In this document: piece after piece, positions 22,771-31,700 of the stretch
How the letters are laid out: each line of letters starts with the position of its first letter
How positions within the stretch are numbered: the first letter of the stretch is position 1
Virus record (IMG/VR): IMGVR_UViG_3300032241_001638
Coordinates: 1-51,947 of that record
DNA length: 51,947 nucleotides
Origin: a virus
Strand: one strand, 5' to 3'
Notes under the pieces: model-generated
Told to the model about the DNA's origin: nothing
The model's database searches: none
What the model saw: the letters and a program-made list of their open reading frames with translations, nothing else
Translations under genes and position numbers: made by a program

Positions 22771-23688
22771 ATGAACCAATTAACAGACTCCGCTGTAAGC
22801 GGTATATCAAGCACCATTTCATCTGTATCTACAAATGCAACCTCTGCTGCACTACTCAATAATGCAAAGAAAGGTGTAGGTGTTTCTATGCCAGATCCGA
22901 TAGGAGCTTTAGTTAAAAAATCCCTTACTTCTATCAATAGCATTTCAAGCATAGCTACTGATCGTATTAAAAAATTAGAAGAAGATATAGTAAAGTCTGT
23001 AGACAATACTGGCAAAGTACAACTATCAGGAAATACAATAACTATAACACTTCAACCAAAAGATGCTGCCTTGGTTCCAGTATATCAGGCAAAGATACAA
23101 AAAGACCTAACTAGCATACAGTCTACATTAACTAAAATGCAGACACTCATAGCAACTTTATCTGTAATAGCCAATACTGCTAATACACTAAAGGCTGTAC
23201 TGGATGTTCAAGAAGCTCTATTAACTATAAATCCTGTATCAAAAGCTACTCTATCTGTAATGAAGATAGGTATAAAGATACTGACATACAAGGATATATT
23301 AAGTGACTATATCAGAATACTACAAGGAGAGGTGACACAGAATGCACAGGTATTACAAGAATTAGTAGAAGCAGTTACTAGCCTTAATGTTAAATTTACA
23401 GTAGACAATGCAGCTAACCAAGGTGATGTCATAAGTCAACAACAAGCCCTTAATTCCATAGCAAGTTCAAGTCTGGCTACATCACCGTCTAGCAAATCAA
23501 ACACAGAAACATACACTAACCAAGCAGGAAATACCTACTTTTTGAAAGTAGAACCTTACGGCGCAGGAGAGTTAATAGCTAAGGCAATAGACCAATTCTC
23601 AGGATTAACAAAGGTAGAGACTGCCCCGAGCTATATAGCAACACCAGACCAACTTATTTCAGAACTAAAAGCCATTATTGGAGCATAA
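22771..23688 (+). CDS. Tail/baseplate structural protein, unknown
   Basis: 305 residues, Ser/Thr/Ala/Ile-rich and mostly helical with a long heptad-like middle (about 90-200). It starts directly after the previous stop codon. Composition and context indicate a structural protein of the hub region, possibly a tape-measure-like or hub-plug component. Confidence 0.6.
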   Translation: MNQLTDSAVSGISSTISSVSTNATSAALLNNAKKGVGVSMPDPIGALVKKSLTSINSISSIATDRIKKLEEDIVKSVDNTGKVQLSGNTITITLQPKDAALVPVYQAKIQKDLTSIQSTLTKMQTLIATLSVIANTANTLKAVLDVQEALLTINPVSKATLSVMKIGIKILTYKDILSDYIRILQGEVTQNAQVLQELVEAVTSLNVKFTVDNAANQGDVISQQQALNSIASSSLATSPSSKSNTETYTNQAGNTYFLKVEPYGAGELIAKAIDQFSGLTKVETAPSYIATPDQLISELKAIIGA

Positions 23689-23706
23689 TCTAATTTTCAT
23701 AACCAC

Positions 23707-23717
23707 TTATATTTATA
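23707..23717 (+). promoter_or_regulatory. Candidate late-promoter motif
   Basis: TTATATTTATA, 4 nt before the ATG at 23722. Confidence 0.4.
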
Positions 23718-23721
23718 CACA

Positions 23722-24084
23722 ATGACATCAACAGAAATCAATTTATTAGCAGAAGTACTGAAAATCCATACTGAAATGGCAGTAACAAAAGCTATAGAGC
23801 CCTTAAAAGAGGAGCTGAAGAAAATCAAGGCACTTAATGCCCAGATATTAAAAGAGGGTAGGCAAGCTCCTCAACAAGAGTATTCACAAACTGCACCTAG
23901 ACTAACATTACTAGGTAAGCCACAAAACTATGGTGAAGATATCATAACAGAAGGTAGAAGACCAGCAGCTGACGCTCCTAGTATATATGATGATCCATCA
24001 TTAAAGATGGCGTCTATGCACGCAAAAGCAAGTGAAGGTCTGCCAGATGTGGATTTACCAATTCCAAATATATTCAAAAGATAA
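23722..24084 (+). CDS. Small virion-region protein
   Basis: 120 residues. An N-terminal helix (INLLAEVLKIHTEMAVTKAI) precedes a flexible region with an EGRR/PAA-rich linker and a C-terminal PNIFKR. Function unknown; located between hub and wedge genes. Confidence 0.6.
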   Translation: MTSTEINLLAEVLKIHTEMAVTKAIEPLKEELKKIKALNAQILKEGRQAPQQEYSQTAPRLTLLGKPQNYGEDIITEGRRPAADAPSIYDDPSLKMASMHAKASEGLPDVDLPIPNIFKR

Positions 24085-24087
24085 TAA

Positions 24088-24486
24088 ATGAGACGTCAAA
24101 GGATTCAAACCAAAGTATACCCTATAGATACCGAAAAGGCAGTTGCTGTAGGTTTGAGGCTTCCTTTTGATGCTCCGGCAATCTTTGGTCAAAACTACAC
24201 TACCCAAGACCAATTAAAAACCAATCTCATTAACTTTATGCTAACTAATCCAGGTGAGAGGTTATTCAACCTTTCATTTGGAGCCGGGATTAGAGATTTA
24301 CTTTTTAGCCCAGATGATGACCTTCAAGCTATAGATAATGCTATAAGGACAGCTGTATCCAATCAGTTCCCTCAAATCGACATACAGAGTCTGACTGTGA
24401 CTTCACCCGATAACACCCATACACTGTATATAACTCTAAAGTACAGCTTTAACAATACTGACAACCAAATAACTATAAGTGTATAG
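24088..24486 (+). CDS. gp25-like baseplate wedge protein
   Basis: 132 residues, the normal length for the gp25/GPW family. The signature NPGERLFNLSFGAGI (about 55-69) is the family's conserved N-P-G-E-R-x-x-x-P/S-x-F-G motif. It anchors sheath and wedge in the baseplate of contractile tails. Followed after 2 nt by the gp6-like gene, the usual neighbour. Confidence 0.9.
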   Translation: MRRQRIQTKVYPIDTEKAVAVGLRLPFDAPAIFGQNYTTQDQLKTNLINFMLTNPGERLFNLSFGAGIRDLLFSPDDDLQAIDNAIRTAVSNQFPQIDIQSLTVTSPDNTHTLYITLKYSFNNTDNQITISV

Positions 24487-24488
24487 AC

Positions 24489-26381
24489 ATGGCCACAACC
24501 TCACCTAATATCGACATAAAGTACCTTAACAGAGACTTCAACAGCTTCAAACAAGCATTGATTAACTTTGCACAGGCTTATTTTCCTAATACTAACAACG
24601 ACTTCTCGGACGCTTCTCCTGCCACTATGCTTATAGAGCAAGCGTCTGTTATTGGAGATATATTGTCTTTATATACTGATAGGTCTGTACAAGAAAACTT
24701 TTTAGAGTTCGCGGTGCAAGAAGACAATATAATGTCACTTGCATACACCCAAGGTTATAGACCAAGGGTTACTAGTACTGCTGTAGTTACATTAGATGTA
24801 TACCAACAGATACCGGCATTAGTTAGTGGAGGTACAACCTCCCCAGACTATAGCTATGCAATAAACATAGCAACTAACGCAAAGATAAATTCAAAATCAA
24901 ACAGTAATGTTACATTCATTACTCAGGCACCTGTAAACTTCGCTTATTCGTCTTCTTCAGACCCTACAACGGTATCTGTATACTCAGTTAACTCTAATAC
25001 AAACAAACCTGAGTACTACTTATTGAAGAAACAAGTACAAGCTATTGCAGGAACTATAAACACACAGACTTATTCTTTTGGAAGCCCAGTTAAATTTGAT
25101 AGTGTAACATTACCTGATACAGATATAATAGAGATATTATCTGTGGTGGATAGTGATGGGAATACCTGGTATGAAGTACCTTACTTAGCTCAATCAACCG
25201 TATATGACACTGTACCTAACACCCCATTAAATGACCCAACCATGGCTCAGTATAATGGAACAGTACCATATATACTAAAGTTAAGAACAGTACAAAGAAG
25301 GTTCGCAACAAGATATAATGGAGACTCGACTCTTACAATGTATTTTGGAGCAGGTGTTGTAAGTCAACCAGATGAGACAATTATTCCTAATACAGAGAAT
25401 GTAGGAATGGGCTTAATTGATAGTATCTCTATGTTGAATACAGCATTTGACCCTGCGAATCCTTTGTACACAAAGCAATACGGGCTCGCACCTGGAAATA
25501 CCTCATTAAACATAACTTACATAAATGGAGGAGGGGTTACAACAAACGTTCCTGCAAACGATATCACTACCATATACTCAATAACTAAGACTGCTGCAAA
25601 CAGTAACCCTAATTCTATAAATCAACCCTTGTTTCAACAGATAAGTAACACTGTTACTTTTACTAATGAAAATGCAGCTTCCGGTGGAGGTGCCGGTGAT
25701 AGTGTAGATGACATACGTCTCCATGCTATGGCAGCTTACCCTACTCAATTAAGATGTGTGACGAATGATGACATAGTAACCAGAGCTGTGTCACTTCCAG
25801 CCCAATACGGAGCTGTTGCTAAGGCTTATGCGACTAGTGATTATGCGCTTGCTACCAATAACACATTTGTAAACAGTAACCCTTTAGGTATTTCATTATA
25901 CATTCTTAGCTATGATGCAAACAAGAATTTAACCACAGCTAGTGATGCTCTTAAAGAAAACTTGAAAAACTATCTTAGCCAATACGCCATGCTAGGAGAT
26001 GGGATGTCTATTAAGGATGCGTTTGTGATAAACATACAAATAAGCTTCAGCATATCAATCCTTCCTTCATACAATTCACAGCAGATATTAAGTCAATGTT
26101 TAAACAACATTGCTGATTACTATGGGGATTACAATACAGCTATAAATCAACCAATAATACTTGCGGATATTTATACTCTAATATTGAAAGTAAAGGGTGT
26201 TCAAAGTGTACTAGATGTAAATGTAAACAATATATCTGGTGTTAGTGATGGATATTCCCAGTATGGTTACGATATTGTAGGGGCCACCAAAAACGGAATT
26301 ATCTATCCATCTAGGGATCCTAGCATCTTCGAGATAAAATATCCTCAAAATGACATAAAAGGTAGAGTTGTCACAAATTAA
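24489..26381 (+). CDS. gp6-like baseplate wedge protein
   Basis: 630 residues. The start (YLNRDFNSFKQALINFAQAY) and the segment ASPATMLIEQASVIGDILSL are typical of T4 gp6/baseplate J-like wedge proteins. The middle is beta-rich, the region RLHAMAAYPTQLRCVTNDDI is the conserved core, and a C-terminal alpha/beta domain follows (LADIYTLILKVKGVQSVLDV). With gp25 it forms the wedge core of the contractile tail baseplate. Confidence 0.85.
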   Translation: MATTSPNIDIKYLNRDFNSFKQALINFAQAYFPNTNNDFSDASPATMLIEQASVIGDILSLYTDRSVQENFLEFAVQEDNIMSLAYTQGYRPRVTSTAVVTLDVYQQIPALVSGGTTSPDYSYAINIATNAKINSKSNSNVTFITQAPVNFAYSSSSDPTTVSVYSVNSNTNKPEYYLLKKQVQAIAGTINTQTYSFGSPVKFDSVTLPDTDIIEILSVVDSDGNTWYEVPYLAQSTVYDTVPNTPLNDPTMAQYNGTVPYILKLRTVQRRFATRYNGDSTLTMYFGAGVVSQPDETIIPNTENVGMGLIDSISMLNTAFDPANPLYTKQYGLAPGNTSLNITYINGGGVTTNVPANDITTIYSITKTAANSNPNSINQPLFQQISNTVTFTNENAASGGGAGDSVDDIRLHAMAAYPTQLRCVTNDDIVTRAVSLPAQYGAVAKAYATSDYALATNNTFVNSNPLGISLYILSYDANKNLTTASDALKENLKNYLSQYAMLGDGMSIKDAFVINIQISFSISILPSYNSQQILSQCLNNIADYYGDYNTAINQPIILADIYTLILKVKGVQSVLDVNVNNISGVSDGYSQYGYDIVGATKNGIIYPSRDPSIFEIKYPQNDIKGRVVTN

Positions 26382-26397
26382 TTTAAAACAAAACAAT

Positions 26398-26691
26398 ATG
26401 ATTAAATCTCCAGACATTAGTCAATTTTCTTTTAAAGAGATGTTTAATGACAGCTCAGGTAAATCTGATATACATTTATTCTGCGGATTCCTTATAGTAT
26501 TCGTAAGCTGCATCTGCTTCCCGTATACAATATTTGCACATTTGGAATTGTACTCAAATTTAACTTTAGCATTTCTTACAATTGGAGGTGCATTACTGGG
26601 AATTTCTCGTTTGTCAAAAGATAAGCCACTCAATCTCTTAGATACACCTAATACAGAAACACCACAACCTACTGAAAATGCAACTAACTAA
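26398..26691 (+). CDS. Putative holin
   Basis: 97 residues from ATG 26398, chosen for its A-rich leader (TTAAAACAAAACAAT-ATG). Two transmembrane helices (about 25-45 and 54-70) with a short loop, and a hydrophilic Pro/Thr/Asn-rich tail. It overlaps the endolysin gene by 14 nt. Size, topology and position fit a class II-like holin; the identification is by context. Confidence 0.6.
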   Translation: MIKSPDISQFSFKEMFNDSSGKSDIHLFCGFLIVFVSCICFPYTIFAHLELYSNLTLAFLTIGGALLGISRLSKDKPLNLLDTPNTETPQPTENATN

Positions 26692-27319
26692 ACAACAATT
26701 AAAGTCTATTTGTCCCAACATTAAAGATGATAGGGCACAGGTAATGGTGGATTTAATCAACAAAATCTGCCCTAAATATAACATAGATACAGCACCTAGA
26801 TTGCAAGCTTTTTTAGCTGAGGTACTTCATGAGAGTGGAGAATTCACGATAAAAACTGAAAGTTTATTCTACACTCATGCTGAACGTATAGTCGAAATAT
26901 GGCCTAGCAGGTTTAACCTAACAGGTATTAATGGTAAACTAAATGCAAATGAATATGTAAAGAATGCCCAAAAATTAGCTAATACTGTCTATGCTAACAG
27001 GATGGGTAATGGTGACTTTGCAAGTGGTGATGGATTTAGGTATAGAGGAGGCGGTTATTTACAAATTACAGGCTTTGAAAGTTATAAAGCCTACGCAGAC
27101 TACCTTAAAAAACCTGTAAGCGATACATCTGACTTGGTACATTCTTCAGATGAATATGCTTTAGATGCAGCTTGTTGGGAATATGCAGTAAATAAGAAAT
27201 TACTTGATGAGTCAGATAGTGGTGACTTAGTAACAATTACAAAGAGAATAAACGGAGGATTAATAGGGCAAGCTGAAAGGAAACGCTATTATGACTTATG
27301 CAAAAAATATATAGTATAA
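26678..27319 (+). CDS. Endolysin, GH19 chitinase/lysozyme-like
   Basis: 213 residues. FLAEVLHESGEF (about 45-56) contains two glutamates, including the proposed catalytic Glu of GH19; TESLFYTHAERIVEIWPSRF and GDGFRYRGGGYLQITGF follow in the conserved order. It cleaves the glycan strands of peptidoglycan. No signal peptide, so it needs the upstream holin. Confidence 0.85.
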   Translation: MQLTKQQLKSICPNIKDDRAQVMVDLINKICPKYNIDTAPRLQAFLAEVLHESGEFTIKTESLFYTHAERIVEIWPSRFNLTGINGKLNANEYVKNAQKLANTVYANRMGNGDFASGDGFRYRGGGYLQITGFESYKAYADYLKKPVSDTSDLVHSSDEYALDAACWEYAVNKKLLDESDSGDLVTITKRINGGLIGQAERKRYYDLCKKYIV

Positions 27320-28408
27320 ATGGCAGTATATAAAATATTCCCGACTCAAGATACGACTCTGTACAGCGAAGTAAATAACGCCAATACAGGATTAGATGCA
27401 TTATTGTACCTATCTAAGAATGCATCTTTACTGTATCCATCACAATCTACCTATGCACGTCCATTAGTTCAGTTTTCTAAAGACGACATGAGTGATGTGT
27501 TAACAAATTATATAAGGACAGCGTCATACCAGTCATACTTTAAAATGTACCTATGTGAGGCTTATGGCATTCCTACAAATTATACCATAGAGTTACACCC
27601 TACATATCAGAAATGGAATATGGGCACGGGTAAATTAAATGATAATCCCATAAATCAATCCGGAGCAACATGGAATTTCCCTACTGCTTATAGCTCAAGT
27701 GCTTGGATTACTTCTGGATTTCCATCTGGGGTAACAGGGTCATTTATAAGTACTAATCCTGGAGGTGGAACTTGGTATACATCATCATACACACAATCAT
27801 TTACACCGTATACCGAAAAGGATATACAAATAGAAACCACAAACTTTACTAATTTATACCTATCTGGTTCCATACCTAATTACGGATTTATTCTGAAGAC
27901 ATCAGGAAGTCTAGAGTTTGACTCTAACTACAACTACACCTTAAATTTCTTTTCTAGGGACAGTAATACTATATATCCACCATGTCTTGAATTCAGGTGG
28001 GACGACTCTTCCTTTAACCCTTCAGGAAATATTTGTTCTAATTCGCAAATTAACGTATCTTTGCAGAACAATATAGGAACCTTCAGGCCAGACTCAATAA
28101 AAGAATTCAGAGTAAGTGTTCGTGATCAGTACCCGACTAGACAGTTTATGACTACTAGTATGTTTACTCAGAACAAGTTCTTACCTAGCAGCTCTTACTG
28201 GTCTTTAGTAGATTACAAGACAAAAGATGTGGTAATTGATTACGACACAAACTACACTAAAGTGTCGGCAGATAGTAAAAGTAATTACTTCACTATTTAT
28301 ATGAACGGTCTAGAACCTTCAAGATATTATAAGATACTTATAAGATCCATTATAAACGGTGAAGAAGTAGTATTTGATAATGACTACACATTTAAAGTAG
28401 AGAAATAA
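27320..28408 (+). CDS. Tail/baseplate structural protein (DNRLRE/Fn3-like)
   Basis: 362 residues, beta-rich, aromatic and Ser/Thr-rich. The N-terminus (FPTQDTTLYSEVNNANTGLD) resembles DNRLRE-type beta-sandwich domains, and the last 60 residues (YMNGLEPSRYYKILIRSI) resemble a fibronectin type III edge. It starts directly after the endolysin stop. Probably an exposed tail component. Confidence 0.55.
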   Translation: MAVYKIFPTQDTTLYSEVNNANTGLDALLYLSKNASLLYPSQSTYARPLVQFSKDDMSDVLTNYIRTASYQSYFKMYLCEAYGIPTNYTIELHPTYQKWNMGTGKLNDNPINQSGATWNFPTAYSSSAWITSGFPSGVTGSFISTNPGGGTWYTSSYTQSFTPYTEKDIQIETTNFTNLYLSGSIPNYGFILKTSGSLEFDSNYNYTLNFFSRDSNTIYPPCLEFRWDDSSFNPSGNICSNSQINVSLQNNIGTFRPDSIKEFRVSVRDQYPTRQFMTTSMFTQNKFLPSSSYWSLVDYKTKDVVIDYDTNYTKVSADSKSNYFTIYMNGLEPSRYYKILIRSIINGEEVVFDNDYTFKVEK

Positions 28409-28428
28409 CCATTAAACCCTAAATACAA

Positions 28429-28755
28429 TTGACAGAACAGGTTCCTATATCGAGAATAATCTATGGAAAGAACAGCTTCCAGAATGTGGTTAAAACCAAC
28501 TTCACACAGCTAATACCACCAGATAACTCTACACCTCCAAATACAATAACGGAGGTAAAGGACTTCTTTATATCTTATAATACCATATTCTACGACATAC
28601 CGGCCACAGGGTCTATTAACTCTCATCTTGAACTGGTGAATAGAAGTAGCGACTATCTAGGTATATCTTATGCAGATTTAACTAAAGAAGTGGAAAATCT
28701 CCGTAATGAAAATGTATCCCTGAAACAACAATTATACACCATAACTAATTCATAG
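28429..28755 (+). CDS. Small structural-region protein
   Basis: 108 residues from TTG 28429 (context TACAA-TTG). The last 30 residues form a coiled coil (EVENLRNENVSLKQQLYTI). It may trimerise or attach the following giant protein. Function unknown. Confidence 0.6.
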   Translation: MTEQVPISRIIYGKNSFQNVVKTNFTQLIPPDNSTPPNTITEVKDFFISYNTIFYDIPATGSINSHLELVNRSSDYLGISYADLTKEVENLRNENVSLKQQLYTITNS

Positions 28756-28761
28756 AATCAA

Positions 28762-31700
28762 TTGTCAGTCGTATCCATAAACCAAATAAAAGACCCAGCT
28801 TTAGATAAGTATGATACTATTGATCAAGTACTCATACCTTCACAAAGTTTCTTACGTAATTTTAATCCTACTACGGATTATGTGGAATGCCATATCTATA
28901 CGCAAGACGACATCCTTTTGGATTCTAACTACAATGTTACAGAGTATACCTTACCAGATACAGGGTATAATACTAGTAACCAAATATCATTTGACCCTGG
29001 AGCCTATTTAACCAAAAGAAACTATAATGTAGGGGATTTTAAGCTTGATTACAGGATATACAGGCATCAGATATATAATCTAGCTTCAGAGACATTTTTC
29101 ATAACAGAAATAAGCACTGACCGAACAGAGATACGTTTATCATCCAACATTGTATCTAATCTAACTTTAGAGACCAATACCCTTAACTTTATTAATCAAG
29201 TACAATCTTCTCCTTATTTCAAGGATTTCTTATTGAACTTTGGTAGTAATAATGCGGTTAGTGCTGTCAATATTGCTATAGATGAGAGTACTAATCCTTA
29301 CTCACTTTTAATAAAGCTTTACCAACCCTTACCTCCTGTATTTACTTTAAAATCTTCTTTATGGATAGTAGAGGAGCTCGCTTCTCCTATCATATTTGAA
29401 GTGGTACTTACGCCTGATTTTACTCCGGCACCGATACCTATGATAGCTTCGGCTAATTTTGATATAGATGTGCATACTCAATCAGGTTTAGCATCGGCGT
29501 ATGTTAACCAATCAACTATATACAATACACCCACACTACAGGATTATCAAGCAATAATTAATCAACTTAACGATAATTCTATAGGGATTAATGTTGATTA
29601 CACTAATTATAAAAACTTCGTACATTTCTCATCTGCAGCTCAAAGACTTGTTAACTTTGTTTACAAATTAACTGAGATACAACAGAATGAATCTACAGTA
29701 TCTAGGTTATTATCATTACCTGGAATGGATGTATCTGTTAGTGGGAGTGCACAGTCAATACAAGTATCTACAAATAACATAATAAAGAACTTTGATCCGT
29801 ATGAGACTTTCTTGTACAGTTCCCCATCTACATATGCATGGCCAAAAAGTGGTAGTGTTTTATACAGTGTTACATCTTCACAAGCACAAGCCTTTTTAGG
29901 AGATAACCAGACCTACGGACAGTTATATAGTGCATCTCTGTATGACTTAGAAAACCAAGATAATTTAGTATTCAGTACTCCTGGTTTCATAGTAGACGAC
30001 CCAAAAAATGCTCAATTCTTATTATTTACAAATATGCTTGGGCAGCATTATGATAGTATATGGATATACATCAAAGCTATAAATGATATCCATAAAGCAG
30101 ATAATAATCTGAATACCGGCATCTCAAAAGATATGGTTTATGATGTATTGAGGTCATATGGTATAAAACTATATAATAACAACTCAGACCTAAACTTATC
30201 TGAATACCTACTAGGGGCACCAACAGGGAGCTATACAGTTACGGGCTCAGGAATACTAACTAGTGGGCAAGATCAGTCTAAAGAACTTTACAAAAGACTT
30301 TATCATAATTTACCCTACTTACTTAAATCCAAAGGTACTACAAGAGGTATCCAGAATTTAATAACAGTATATGGCATTCCTGACACTATATTAACCCCTA
30401 TACAATACGGAGGAGATGATAGTACATCTACCAAACCTGACTATGTATATGACAGATTTTCCTATTCTTTGACAAATAGTACAGGAAGTTATGTACAAGC
30501 TTATTGGGCACCACTTACCCAAAACTATTTAAAGTACGGTTCGAGTGACCTTGTTCCAAGTTCAATTGAGTTTAGGGTAAAACCAGATAAACATACACAA
30601 CCATCCAACGTATCGTTGATACAAGTGTACCAAAGCGGAAGTTCAAAAGCAAACTTCGGAGTTACATTAAATTATATAGTATCTCAAAGCATACCGTCTG
30701 CCAACTTTACTTTGATTATGTCAGGGTCAAGTGGATACGTATCGTCTTCTCTTTCTGTACCCATGTATGCAACAGGTAGTGATGGAGAAACTGGATTCTG
30801 GAATGTGTTGTTGACAACAAGTAAAAAGTATAAAGATTACATATCATCAATATCAGGTAGTCAAAAATACATACTAACTGTTCAAAATTGTATATCAGGA
30901 AGAGTAGGTCATACAGCTAAAACTTCAATAGATAACTACAATAATATCAACTATGACCTTGCTTCTGACCTCGCATTAAATAGAGCATGGAGCTATTACG
31001 GTAATACATCATCATTAGTATATTTGTCAGTTGGAGGCCCAGGTGTAGTAACACCTTTATTCAGTTCATCATTTATAGGAGGAATACAAGAGCTTAGATA
31101 TTGGTCTGAACCTTTATCATCAACAGCATTTGATGCACATACGTTAAGTAATGAATCTTTTCAAGGAAATAATATAAATGGTGCCTATAACGATTTAGCA
31201 GCAAGATTCCCTTTAGGCAACAACTTGTTGACCTATAATCACTATCAAACTGCATCTGTAGGCTCAGTACATCCACAGTTCAAATTATACTACACATCAG
31301 GAAGTATATATTCAGCATCAGGAGGATCCTTATACGGCACTTATGCTCATTACAGTACCAGTAGTTATGGAGGATTACCAACACAATCCTTACAATACAG
31401 CTCATCATACAATAGCCTTTTATTTATAGGATTTCCCAATCAGAATAACTACCAATCAGAGTATGAGTTGTCCTACACAAATACTCCTCAAGCTGGCTAT
31501 TACAGCCCTGTTACAGAGAAAGTTCGTATAGTCAATAACACCCCTAATAGTAATGTATTAAGTCCTATTTTAAGGATAGAAGCACCTGATACAAATAGGT
31601 CAAGAGATACCCACTTTGCTGAAGTAAGTTTCTCCCCTCAGAATGAAATAAACAAAGATATCATATCTCAATATGGCAGCTTACTTGATTTAGACCAATA